Shown: positions 1 to 9,166, numbered from the stretch's first letter. The stretch is DNA of 14,863 nucleotides from Saccoglossus kowalevskii (GCF_000003605.2 NW_003145784.1:298225-313087); one strand, 5' to 3'. The notes: generated from the letters alone by a model not told the origin. Translations and numbers: made by a program.

Positions 1-1204
1 GTAATGATAAAATAATTGTGTATAATAATTGGAAGTTATAATCTTGTAATTATTTTTATGATTATTAAGTTTCATTGGTTTGATTTCCAAAAATAATTGG
101 TTCAATGCATTCCTATGTTCTTGAAGGCATATGAACAGAATATTTCATGCAGTGGTTCCTGCATGTAGCCCCCCAAAAAAGTGTTTCTCATCTTTTCATC
201 AAAAACAGAAAAAGATTGTTATTAGTTCAGCATTTATAAATTCTTACTGCCAAACTCAATATTGAAAAAGAGAAAATTCTGAAACCTGAATATTCTTATT
301 TATGGTTTCCCAAACCTTCTCGCCCCTTTAGTATAAACCCCAGTTTGATCATGAACTGTTAGGAATTAGGAACGAAAAGACATAGCATCAGAAGTTAAGA
401 AACATTGTCCACCCAGGTTGTATGCTATATAAATTGGAGATTTACATGCATTTATATTAAAGACGTTCTTCTAATATATAGTACACTGTCACTGTACTAC
501 TGTCACTACAACTATATTTTAGCCTTAGTGGGGACCCCTGCTTGTATTTCCCAATCTACACACTATCAACTGGACCCATAGATGTATGCGGCTATGGATA
601 GTTCAGTTGGCAATATTCATGGTTCATTTGACCAATCTATTGGATTTATCATTGTATAAATTTGTAACTGCCTGTAAATAAAAATATTTGTAGAATGCTC
701 AGAGTAAATCTTTTGTCTAGATATCAATTGATTTATGATGGAAATCTGGAATAGATCTTATTTATAGGTTTTTTAGCATTAGTTGCATTTAATTGTGCAT
801 TCCAAGGCTAGAATTGGGATAGTAAATGCTGCAGACACAAATAATACAGCCAAAGGGGGCGAGGGAGGCATCTGTTCATAAATTAAACCAAAATAATCAT
901 CTTGGAATGTTATTGGCATTTATGTTCAAATGGAAAAAGAATTGTCTACCTAGTATTTAAGTAACGTCAAGAAATAAATACTCATTTTTAGGGACAGAGG
1001 ACTTACGGATATTGACCTGTACTTCAGTCTATTCCTTCATCTGCTCTTACATCTCAGACATGCCTGGACTGATCATGTTCAAACACCACATACAAATTGT
1101 ATCTTCAGATACACATCCATGTGTATTTGTTTCATGATCCATTTCAAGATGTCAAAACATCGTCTATTTGAGTGCTAAAACTTAATTCGAATCAAAGCAT
1201 TTCT
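1..1204. other. AT-rich non-coding stretch, no gene seen
   Basis: No open frame of useful length or recognisable protein lies here on either strand. Small structures are present. CATGCAG at 146-152 and CTGCATG at 159-165 form a 7-bp stem with a 6-nt loop. The word ACTGTCACT occurs at 485-493 and again at 499-507. TAGTAC and GTACTA flank the first of these words. A purine-rich GC patch (AAAGGGGGCGAGGGAGG) sits near 853-869. None of these is long enough to name as an element. Intron or intergenic DNA is the likely status, but the window cannot decide which. Confidence 0.6.
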
Positions 1205-1412
1205 GTCATTACTATGCTTGGTTGTGAATGGCAAAATTTGGTACATTTATTGGACATTGTAGGACCTTGATGCATGTCATTTTGTTTTCCAGATTAGATT
1301 CAAAATGGCAGGCTGCTGGCCATTTTGTTTTTAATGAATGCTATTCTAGTCGTATATGACATGCCTTGACATCAACGTTATATATTGACATGCATTTGTT
1401 TCACATTTCAGT
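1205..1412 (+). repeat. Eroded copy of the ~140-bp core repeat seen at the right end
   Basis: This segment matches the tandem units at 14305-14863 in order and spacing. AAATTTGGTAC at 1234 corresponds to AAACTTGGTAC at 14448. The distance from there to the AAAATGG/AAGATGG core is 71 bp here (core ATG at 1305) and 70 bp in the second right-end unit (core ATG at 14518). Between them GATGCATGTCATTTTGTTT parallels the GATGCATGTTCATGACAATTTGTTT region of the third unit. After the core, ACATGCCTTGACA (from 1360) parallels ACATGCTTTGTCA (from 14425). The copy is a single unit plus part of a next one, with deletions and no tetranucleotide tract, so it looks old. Orientation matches the right-end copy as read on the plus strand. 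Boundaries are approximate. Confidence 0.6.
1301..1327. repeat. Perfect 9-bp dyad inside the eroded core repeat
   Basis: CAAAATGGC (1301-1309) and its exact reverse complement GCCATTTTG (1319-1327) flank a 9-nt spacer. The arms carry the AARATGGC word found in YY1-type binding sites, once in each orientation. The same arrangement, less perfect, recurs in units of the right-end array, for example near 14374-14400. What is seen is the dyad. Protein binding is inference. Confidence 0.7.
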
Positions 1413-2304
1413 TTTGTTTGGTATTGCAAACAGGAGATTTTATGTCATGTAATAACATGACTTGTTTTTCTATTCCTTTTTTTTTTTTCAAATTTGCATC
1501 AATACGCTTTGCCTATTTGATACAAAATTAACAATGAAATTATAGAAAAATACATAAAAATCCCGAAATTGGCAAATTGGCACTGCATTCAACAATAGCC
1601 CATCATCTTGAACAATTTCATAGAAGTTGATGCCATAAATATAATGGGTAATAATATTTTTTTTATACATCCCTAGCATATAATTTGCATAAATCTGCAT
1701 ATTAATAAGATGCTTATTTATTCAGCTGAAAATTGGTCTTTGCTCAAATAAATATTTAAGGGTAATCACATGTAATACAACTTAAATGTTTTCTCACACA
1801 AATTGCAAATATTATGAAGTTTTTATAAACCTCCACATTGCAAAGACTGTAATAGCGTCTTGTATTTCATGAACTGTACAGTACTTTTTTCAGGGTTCAA
1901 ATTTGACAGAAGCCATTTAAGTGATTGCTTTGTTGCTCCACCTTAATGCATTGGTGCCTGCCCTTTAAAGTATTCATATATTTTCTTCACAATGTTTGTC
2001 TAAAGTTCTTTTTTTTTTAGAAATCATGTCCTTGAAATTGGTTGCATGATATTGTATTTGCGGTATTATAAATTAGAAGAAGTGAACTTGAACCGAAGTT
2101 TACATTTAATGTATAAAGTGTCACTGAAATATACGCAATTTCAATGTCAACATACATACTAATAGAACAAATTCGGTGATAAGTAGGATTACAGCCAGAG
2201 AATATAAAGTACCTGTCTTAAAAACTTTATCAAAATAAAAAATAGCAGTTGCTGGTCTGCACTCATAGTCTATTTTTTGTTGATTATTTATGCTTATTTT
2301 TATG
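1413..2304. other. AT-rich non-coding stretch
   Basis: No gene is seen. A short stem (GTCATGT/ACATGAC) lies near 1444-1460. A run of 12 T occupies about 1477-1488 and a run of about 10 T ends at 2018, followed by AG like a splice acceptor but with no supporting exon. Two exact ATTTGCAT octamers occur at 1492-1499 and 1683-1690. Minus-strand open frames of about 70 codons (1488-1700 and 2121-2321) are very rich in I, Y, N and K, as expected from chance translation of AT-rich DNA. Confidence 0.6.
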
Positions 2305-2390
2305 TACAGGTTTATATTCAATTCCTGTGCAGGGACAATGTACCAGTGACAGGAACTTTAATTATCTCACCTGTCCAAATGACAGGAAAC
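2305..2390. repeat. Cluster of short direct and inverted GACAGG/CCTGTC words
   Basis: TTCCTGT (2322-2328) is the reverse complement of ACAGGAA (2349-2355). CCTGTC (2370-2375) and GACAGG (2381-2386) form a 6-bp stem with a 5-nt loop. A TACAGG word precedes them at about 2305. Four or more related words within about 85 bp stand out from the AT-rich surroundings. They could be a small cluster of ETS-like GGAA sites or the remnant of a short repeat; neither can be shown here. Confidence 0.35.
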
Positions 2391-3280
2391 TCTTTGGTAT
2401 ATTTGATATGGGTAACTGATCAAAACACTGAGACTATTTTTAGATCTTTATGAGAGTTGTGGTTTCTAAGATTGGCTAACCACAATTCATTCTAGTGATT
2501 GTTCCTTTGTGGCTACTTCTAGTTTGGGTTAATGCTCTCATTCTCAAGTGAAAGGCAATTACTCAGATACATTAATGTGTTATCACTGGACATTTAAGTG
2601 AATGCAAACCTAAGTTGTGCACAGTAATTAAAAAGATAAGAATCTTATAATCTACATCTCACACCACATTTCAGTGCCCAATTATGGCAACCACTGGATA
2701 ATGTACCAATAGTGCTAAATTGCAGATAGGTATTTGTTTGCCTATGCATTTCTGATGTAGTGTAATAACCCCCAGTCCACAAACCTGTTGTGTATGGTTA
2801 CCCGGTGATGGCATTTAATCTCAGTTTTGTTTTCACATCTGTTTTTGCTGATAAACAGGGTGAACTTTGTGTAACATCTTCATGCCTTTTTTATGCTGGC
2901 ATAAGTTATGATGACATAAAGATACATAAAGAAAAGTAGTGAAGCAGCTAATTAACTTTTTATCTTACCCTGGTTATCATCAATACGTCACATCACATTC
3001 TGGTACTTTTGTTAGCATTACAGCATCACAAAAATACACAATTATAGCATTTTGATGTGTCTTATTTGCAAAGAAACATTTCTTATATACCAAAGAAAGT
3101 ACCAGCATATGTGACCTTCAGAGATGACAGTGACCTATTGATCTGGCTCCTTCACATGCAGAAATGAGCAATCTAAAATGCTATTAGAGTCTTTGTATTG
3201 TAACTTGATGTCTATTGTTTAACTAAATTTTTTGTGGTTTCTCTAAGTAACATGTACATGGTAATCCCTAATGAGTCAAC
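2391..3280. other. AT-rich non-coding stretch
   Basis: I see no gene, RNA gene or long repeat here. ACATGTACATGGTA at 3250-3263 recurs exactly at 7354-7367. It is itself largely palindromic, so the shared 14-mer may be chance in DNA that is rich in ACATGTA words. Confidence 0.6.
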
Positions 3281-3325
3281 TGTGTGCACTATGCCTGTGT
3301 GCACTATGCCTGTGTGCACTATGCC
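3281..3325 (+). repeat. Perfect tandem repeat, three copies of a 15-bp unit
   Basis: The unit TGTGTGCACTATGCC occurs three times head to tail with no mismatch: 3281-3295, 3296-3310 and 3311-3325. The flanks do not continue the repeat. Exact identity of all three copies suggests recent slippage, so copy number is likely to vary between individuals. GTGCAC inside each unit is a 6-bp palindrome. No coding frame uses it. Confidence 0.95.
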
Positions 3326-3639
3326 TTTATATTTTTATCCCAGTAGATAATGCAAAAATGCTCATTTTTGAGACTTATTTTAGGTAGGAATCTATGTTGA
3401 AGCATTATTTCATAAAATAACTTCATCTGATGACAAATCCTCATACATGTCAGTTACAGTATCCCATAATTTTGCAGTATTGCACAGCCTATTTGCATAC
3501 TAAATTAATAAACTCTGATCGGATCGATAAATGTGATATATAGAAAATAATATTCTGTAATCATAGTCCCAAGTAACTATTAAAAATAGCTTGATGTTTT
3601 GAGCAATGGCTCTTTATCGATGGAAGAAAAAAAAAACCT
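3326..3639. other. AT-rich non-coding stretch
   Basis: No gene is seen. An exact ATTTGCAT octamer occurs at 3491-3498. A run of 10 A at about 3627-3636 immediately precedes the GC-shifted patch that starts near 3640. It might mark the tail of a retroposed sequence inserted in either orientation, but no target-site duplication was found by eye. Confidence 0.55.
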
Positions 3640-3845
3640 GCTACGATAACAAGCCGGAACTTTCGCAGTTGCACCTTAAAACAATGAACCAGTTACCTTG
3701 AGCACGATTAATCATCTACAGAAGACTTTGTCTGGGACCAGGCGCACAGGAAATATAACAGGGTGCTGACAATTTAAACAGGGTGCCAATTTCAGATAAC
3801 GGGGCGTGGCGCCCTGTTAAAACCCCTCTCGGAGAACCCTGTATT
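3640..3845. repeat. GC-shifted patch with ordered ACAGGG motifs; probable dispersed-repeat fragment
   Basis: This patch differs in composition from the AT-rich DNA on both sides. AACAGGGTGC occurs at 3757-3766 and 3777-3786, exactly 20 bp apart. The inverse word GCGCCCTGTT is at 3809-3818, and a further ACCCTGT lies near 3836-3842. The second direct copy can pair with the inverted copy (3777-3787 with 3808-3818), giving an 11-bp stem with one G-U pair and a 20-nt loop. On the minus strand one frame stays open from about 3841 to 3722 but then stops; it matches no family I know. The composition jump, the organised motifs and the adjacent A run suggest a SINE-like or other interspersed repeat. 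No pol III promoter boxes could be made out. Confidence 0.5.
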
Positions 3846-5351
3846 AACTGTGTATGCACTTATTATTGAAGTATTATGCACTGCTAGATCAGATTGCTCG
3901 TTTTTTGACTTTTGAGCAATAGCATAAACTTAAAACCACAAGGAAATCTGATGATTGGTTTGAATGGTAGCACATTCTTCTAGGAAATAACATGGGGTGG
4001 GAAAAGGAAGTGCGGCAATAGTTTTTATTTTGTATGCATGTGTTAGTGATTTATGACAGAAAGAAAAATGGTTTCAAGATCTCAAGCTGTCTCATAAATG
4101 GATTAATTCTCAGAAATAGATGGAATCATATTCATGTCTGCTGTTTGAGTAACCATGGAAATAAGCAAATTATTGTATGTATGGAATTCATCACCGTGAT
4201 CTAGTAATAGCAATTTAAATACATCAGAAAACTAATACCATTAGTAGCTTAACCACAGTTTAGAAAGTATGCAACTATCAAATATTTTTTCTTCTGGTTG
4301 ATCAGGCCTTGTAACTGAGATTGCATGTTATTTCAATGTCTCAAGGGTTGTTGGTATAGCGTATTCATTTTCATCTACACTATGAACACTTTGTTTCGTA
4401 GAATGCAGTAAACTAAATGAGGATGCATCTAATACTCTGTGAACAGATAATGGCATCAGTGACAATATGTGTAATGCCCACAACCAGTATCAGATAATCT
4501 GAGAAAATGAAAGAATTTTGAATTGACCAACCAACCATTCGATAAATTTACATAGGCAACACAGCCTCATATCGTGCTTCAAATACTTTAATAATATTTC
4601 ACATATCAGTTCAGATGCAATTTGGCTCCTGGAAACAATGCAGATTTTGTCTAATTTTTCAACAGATATTTTGCTAGTCTTGGGGAATTGCAATTTAAGG
4701 TATGTGGTGCATTTCATTGAAGGTCTTTAGGCTGATGTTACTCATGTCAGAATATGAAAAGATTAGTGTGTCTACATTTTGGTGCAATAACACAGGATTA
4801 TTTTTCAATTCATTTGATTCACAACTCAAATTCATATTTTTTTAGAATTTCATTAAGTCTAACTAACCTTTAGGGATTGACAGATCGAAGCCGTTATTGT
4901 CTAGATAGTCTGATTTGAGATTCGTATCTAGAATTTTACAGTCACTGTCATTATTCCTGCTTTAGAATATGAATTATATATCGGTGCAAACAGTTACACT
5001 ATTAGTAATTAAATATGCTGCTATACTACACAATTTAACAGGCTTTACTCTGGGCTTTGATTTGAAAATTTGTTTTAATTTATCAGTGAGGTGCTTCACT
5101 TTATGTAAAATACTGCAACAATTACTGCTCAGGTTTGTTAGTAAATATTGTATTTTATTTGTGATTTACAAACATTTATTTTATGGAAGAAAATCTATAG
5201 TTTGCAGTTTATTGAAACATCTTTGAAATCTAAATCTCATAAAAAAAACAACAAAATGAATATGATACGTGTACCTGTGCTTCCTGTCAGGAGTAATTTG
5301 ATATTTTTTTCCAAATTTCTAGTTGAATTAGATTACATAATGATGTATATA
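3846..5351. other. AT-rich non-coding stretch
   Basis: No supported gene. A minus-strand frame at 4490-4717 (75 codons) and a plus-strand frame at 4969-5226 (85 codons) have AT-driven composition rich in I, L, K, C and Y. They show no recognisable motif and no clear splice context, so I leave them out as genes. No repeat of note was seen by eye. Confidence 0.55.
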
Positions 5352-5429
5352 TTTTGGTTTCCACGGATACCTTTTGGAGTAATGATTGTAATACAGCACA
5401 CTGAATCATGTGATACCATGGAAACAAAA
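5352..5429. repeat. Imperfect inverted repeat with ~41-nt loop
   Basis: TTTTGGTTTCCACGG (from 5352) faces CCATGGAAACAAAA (ending 5429). The arms pair over TTTTG-TTTCCA-GG, with one extra G in the left arm and a C/T difference. The strong part is about 14 bp and the spacer about 41 nt. It lies inside a 125-codon plus-strand open frame (5148-5525) that has no recognisable domain. It could be chance; no known element is suggested. Confidence 0.35.
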
Positions 5430-5799
5430 CACGTGTACATAAACGTTGGAATTCTTATCCTAGCAATGCATTCTGTTTTTTGTCCTGTTTGTAGGATGTA
5501 TAACTTTATAAGCTTATTTAGCTGATAATTATGAAGTGTGTGACATCTGTAGACTTCTGAATAACAGATCATTATTTATTTGAGAAGATAGAGAAATGTT
5601 TATCTATTACAGTGAAGTTTTGACATTTTACTTGACCTTTGGAACCGTTCACGTTTTACTCCATTGTCTGAGACCTGGAGGTTGATAATAAAATTTTGGA
5701 ATCTATTATTAATTGGATAATTATTGATTAGTTGCTTCAACACATAGCTGACCCCAAATTCACATCAGGTCATTGCAACATAGTGTTGAGCAAGGATAC
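5430..5799. other. AT-rich non-coding stretch
   Basis: Nothing beyond short AT-rich words is seen. The region ends at the GC-rich CTCF-like word. Confidence 0.5.
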
Positions 5800-5814
5800 A
5801 GCGCCCCCTAGCGA
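5800..5814 (-). promoter_or_regulatory. CTCF-like binding word
   Basis: Read on the minus strand this is TCGCTAGGGGGCGCT. Against the widely used animal CTCF consensus CCASYAGRKGGCRSY it agrees at 13 of 15 positions, including the whole YAGRKGGCRSY core. The mismatches are positions 1 and 3. It is an isolated GC-rich word in strongly AT-rich DNA. CTCF and its motif are conserved across bilaterians, so an insulator or architectural site is possible. Similar GCGCCCCCTAGCG words also occur inside animal interspersed repeats, so a repeat remnant is the main alternative. Binding is inference. Confidence 0.4.
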
Positions 5815-6110
5815 ATATTCAGAGACTGTTTATCAGCAAAGTGGGTGTAAATGATTATCTAATTTCAAGAATTAATAAAGTATTGAATAAAATGTGCTAC
5901 TATAATCTTTCCCTTTTTTTTAAGAAGCTCCACTGAATGGAAGACTGTTAAATTCTATCGTCAAATAATACAAAAATTGCATGTTTTTATTATTAGTAAT
6001 CAATATCCTTGATAATGTGTGTGGTACTTGCTGTTCATACATAACATTGAAAACCGCTGTGAATTTCTTGAATTTGTTGTAGCATTAAAAATGTCATTTG
6101 TTTTTCTTAG
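5815..6110. other. AT-rich non-coding stretch
   Basis: No gene or clear repeat. The right end (TTTGTTTTTCTTAG, ending 6110) looks like a 3' splice site and leads into the exon-like patch described next. Confidence 0.5.
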
Positions 6111-6298
6111 ACAGGCATGATTTTGCATATTGTATCCATAGAAACTCGTGTAGTTTTCATTTGAGAAGCATGTTTGTGTTTTCTGGTGTTAAATTGAGTC
6201 AAGTTTATCTAATGGCATGGATCTCTGTGGCAGTGAAAAATGACTGCTGTAAGTACTTGCTCAGTAATCGCATACATGGCTGTTGGTGGTTCGAGTCA
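6111..6298 (+). other. Exon-like and tRNA/SINE-like patch, unresolved
   Basis: Two weak readings overlap. First, a pyrimidine run ending in TTCTTAG at 6110 could be a splice acceptor and GTAAGTAC from 6250 a donor. They would bound a 139-bp exon that is open in one plus-strand frame, with a peptide (HDFAYCIHRNSC onward) that I do not recognise. Second, GGTTCGAGTCA at 6288-6298 matches the pol III B-box consensus of tRNAs and tRNA-derived SINEs, and GCTCAGTAAT at about 6259-6268 resembles part of an A box. The spacing is about 10 nt too short for an intact tRNA, and no cloverleaf can be drawn. A decayed SINE head is possible. Neither reading is established. Confidence 0.2.
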
Positions 6299-6663
6299 CA
6301 TGATTTCTAGCTGTAAATCGGCATTGCTGAGAAGCTTTTGTTTTGAATTATTGTGAGAGAAAACAGGATGATTTATTGTGTACGTAGTACAGATAATGGA
6401 AATAAAATATCCTGGTTGACGACAATGTCTTGGTTATAAAAGACAATATTTATCAGTTGAAAATTTGCTGTTTGTGATAGTTTGCTTATATTATGTCATT
6501 ATGATTATTTTATTAACTTTAGTATTTATAGCTCATATAATAGTTGTTACTCTGTATTAAAGTTAATTTGGACATTAAAATGCAGGCTATATTTTCAATG
6601 AATGTTGTCTGAATTGAACAAGGTGACAGAGTAAATTGATTGGTTTATAGAAATTAAACATGA
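6299..6663. other. AT-rich non-coding stretch
   Basis: I see no gene, RNA gene or repeat of note here. Confidence 0.55.
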
Positions 6664-6727
6664 TTCCAGTTTACACAGATTTATTTTAGACAGGTTTCCA
6701 GTTTACACAGGGTTTATCTTGGGGAAG
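6664..6727 (+). repeat. Two-copy ~32-bp direct repeat
   Basis: TTCCAGTTTACACAG occurs at 6664-6678 and again at 6696-6710, a period of 32 bp. The second halves of the two units (TTTAT followed by T/C-T-T-A/G) also resemble each other with a small indel. AGTTTAC just after the second unit may be the start of a third, truncated copy. This looks like an old minisatellite-type duplication. No function is apparent. Confidence 0.7.
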
Positions 6728-8543
6728 AGTTTACTGTATAAAAAATAAAACTGCATTTCAATTGGTCCCATTGGTGGTTTCTCTGCTAGTATATTATCTA
6801 TATGTGTATATATAACCTCAATACATTGACCTTAAACAAAAGAACCAGGTCATTGCATTCGTATTTATGGCAATATCATTTATTACAACTCTATGTTGAT
6901 TTTAATTTTTACTGTTTGTTACATTGTGGTCTGCTGTAAAAACATCTGTTTAGCTTGTTAGTTAATTTACCATTACATTCCCTACGTTTGTAGCCATTTT
7001 AGATGTAGATATTATTAAACCTAATGAATTTTGTTTAAGGCTACACCCGATTGATTTAACTTTTCATTATATATTTTTATGTCAGTGTTGCGTAAATAAA
7101 TATTATTATACATCTGTAACCCTATCTACATAAGCTGCAGCCTGTTCTAGTAGTGTGGTATCAAACACGGTATCTGCATCCTTTCAAATATGGATATAAG
7201 ATTTTGTGATATTTCTAAGTAGGCACATGTTATGAAAACAATATTGGGACAATGATCAGATTATTTATAACAAGGATATTGTGATGTGTAATTCTATCAA
7301 TCTTTAATAACTTACAGTTGATATCATAGCTGTACTGTACTCATAACTATATTACATGTACATGGTATATGCATCAATAATGTTTATCAAGATTATGATA
7401 TCTTACTAAAAATAGAATTATTGTCATTATAGTACAGTACGCAAGATGGATCAAAAGCGGAAAACATGTGCAGATAACATTGTCAACGCCAAATATGTTT
7501 CTTTGCCGAGATGTTTTATTCAGTTGTTTTAAATCCCAAAGAAGTTTATTGCCTAAACAAAGCAATGAGAAATTACACATTATAAAATACGATTTAGTTT
7601 TTGTTTGCTTGTTTATCGGAGTCAACAATCTTATTTATTAATCACAAGACACAATGGCTAGTGAAGTGATTTGACACAAACTGTTTCAATATAACTTGTA
7701 TTATATACAATATTGTAAACCAATTCAATTTTGTAAGAGACAAATTGACAAATGTGGAAATCATAATTTTTCGTAGCATTGGAAATTTATCTAGGGTTCT
7801 ACAACATAGTCATGACTTGTGCTTAAATGTTTTCACAATGCAAAAAAATCCTGAAAATTTCTACCAGTGAAAATTCAATTTAATATTTCTGCTGTATTCC
7901 TGTATTCTGAATACTTGTACTAACAACGGTGTGACATGTATCTCTGTTAAGAATAACTTTAATGACCTACCTGTATAATAAATGAAATTATTTGAGATGC
8001 TTCTCTAGTAAAGTAAATATAGTGTATGATTGAGTGGTGTTAATTATTCTCTACAGGGTTGTCTCAGATGCATTATAGAATGGGTGTTCAGACAAACAAT
8101 AGTCAATAGCATAATAATGAAGACAATAGTATTGATTAACATTCTATAGTTATGCAAATTAGCTGATAGTCAATTCTATTTTTCTGGGAAGAACATGACT
8201 GTGTAGTTAGCAATCATTGGTTTCAACGCTGTGCTTATCTATAATATCTTAGTACGTTACAGTTTGATAGAAAGTGATACAGAATTAATATTAACACTCG
8301 TTAATTTGCATGTCAAAAGTGTGGACAGTCAGTTGTGACAGCTTGCATACTGAGAACTCGCAATAATTAAGTGAAGTATTAAGTATTGGTAATATTGTCG
8401 TGTGATTAGTGTAATCTTTTCAAGTAATTTAGGTTTCAATGTTTTGTACATTGATTTTCAGTTTCTGGAAATTATTTATTGAATTATTATTCATATGATT
8501 ATAATCACTAAATTTTACTAAACCAGAACCATGTGAAAAGCGT
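6728..8543. other. AT-rich non-coding stretch
   Basis: No supported gene. A minus-strand frame at 7374-7628 (84 codons) has composition expected by chance and no motif I know. Two exact octamers occur, ATGCAAAT at 8152-8159 and ATTTGCAT at 8304-8311. ACATGTACATGGTA at 7354-7367 repeats the word at 3250-3263. I see no tRNA, no miRNA of a family I can recall, and no transposon ends. Confidence 0.5.
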
Positions 8544-8627
8544 CATGTATTACGTTTTTAAAATAGTGAAATTGAATCTTAGAAGATGCATGTATTTTAA
8601 AAATAGCGAGATTAAATCCAATGGATG
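8544..8627 (+). repeat. Diverged tandem duplication, 45-bp and 39-bp units
   Basis: Unit one (8544-8588) and unit two (8589-8627) both start CATGTATT and share the pattern TTAAAA-ATAG-GA-ATT-AATC-A and a final GATG. They differ by a deletion of about 6 bp after CATGTATT in the second unit and by scattered substitutions. This is a simple local duplication that has since diverged. The minus-strand 66-codon frame across it (8518-8718) is judged chance. Confidence 0.75.
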
Positions 8628-8968
8628 CTTTTATTAATTTCATATTTATATTAAAATACTCACTTTGGCAGTATGTATTAATGCATATGCAACGTATTAA
8701 CCCAGGTGATACGTACAAGTCTTCTTGGTAATTTAGTAATCATGTAGTTATCTTTGATAGACGTGTCGTTTCACAGTGTATGATTGATTTGAATACTACC
8801 GTGGTACTCCTGTACATGTATGTTTTATAGCATATTAAATTGGCTGTTTGTGAATACAGGAATGAAAATGCCTCTCAATCCTTAGAACCATGGTTTTTTC
8901 GTTTTCATTTTGGATTTATACAGGTGAATGATGTACTCCTTTTAATTTTTTTGAGAGAATCGTGACAG
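8628..8968. other. AT-rich non-coding stretch before the exon candidate
   Basis: No gene is seen. A pyrimidine-rich run at about 8936-8953, followed by CGTGACAG ending at 8968, is the possible splice acceptor for the next feature. Confidence 0.5.
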
Positions 8969-9166
8969 ATTCTGCTGATGGTGATGGAGTGTGTGCACAA
9001 AGATCAAGTTATGAATGTGTTACGAGGTTCTTTAAGAAATATTCAACCCATTTCAAATGGGTCACAAATTGTGACAGTTACTTCCGGACTGAACCAATTT
9101 GACGTAGTTGTAAAGCGAAAAATGTCTGTTGTCACTCGTTTTCACTTACAGCGTCAATGTTTGTAA
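8969..9166 (+). CDS. Possible terminal exon or decayed coding fragment, unidentified
   Basis: This is the most coding-like patch in the window, but support is weak. One frame is open from just after a candidate acceptor (CAG ending 8968) to a TAA at 9164-9166, 66 codons including the stop. The peptide has more balanced composition than other frames here, with V, S, Q, R, N and D rather than mostly I, Y, K and F; an internal stretch reads NGSQIVTVTSGLNQFDVVVK. An in-frame ATG is at 8978, but no start context stands out. I do not recognise a domain. The first in-frame stop upstream is TGA at 8963-8965. A consensus AATAAA lies at 9508-9513, which would fit a short 3' UTR. It also contains adjacent dyads (9046-9062 and 9062-9074), unusual for an exon. 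A chance frame or a transposon remnant is an equal alternative. Confidence 0.2.
   Translation: MLLMVMECVHKDQVMNVLRGSLRNIQPISNGSQIVTVTSGLNQFDVVVKRKMSVVTRFHLQRQCL
9046..9074. repeat. Two abutting short dyads
   Basis: ACCCATTTCAAATGGGT (9046-9062) is a perfect 8-bp inverted repeat about a single central C. TCACAAATTGTGA (9062-9074) is a perfect 5-bp inverted repeat about AAT and shares one base with the first. Such dyads can arise by chance, but two abutting ones are uncommon. No known site matches. Confidence 0.6.

Noticed and set aside
1477-1488. T run as the tail of a reverse-inserted retrocopy
   Set aside because: No coding remnant, no target-site duplication and no polyadenylation signal in the right place on the minus strand.
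2009-2020. T run followed by AG as a splice acceptor
   Set aside because: No open frame with coding character and no donor site follows within a normal exon length.
4490-4717. 75-codon minus-strand open frame
   Set aside because: No recognised motif, AT-driven composition, and no splice or start context that I can defend.
5148-5525. 125-codon plus-strand open frame
   Set aside because: It starts in AT-rich DNA without context, contains an imperfect inverted repeat, shows no domain and overlaps a minus-strand frame of similar quality. A frame this long can occur by chance in 15 kb.
6256-6300. Intact tRNA gene
   Set aside because: Only the B box is convincing. A-box spacing is too short and no acceptor stem or anticodon arm can be drawn.
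3250-7367. Shared 14-mer ACATGTACATGGTA at 3250 and 7354 as a duplication
   Set aside because: The flanks do not match, and the word is built from a palindrome common in this AT-rich sequence.
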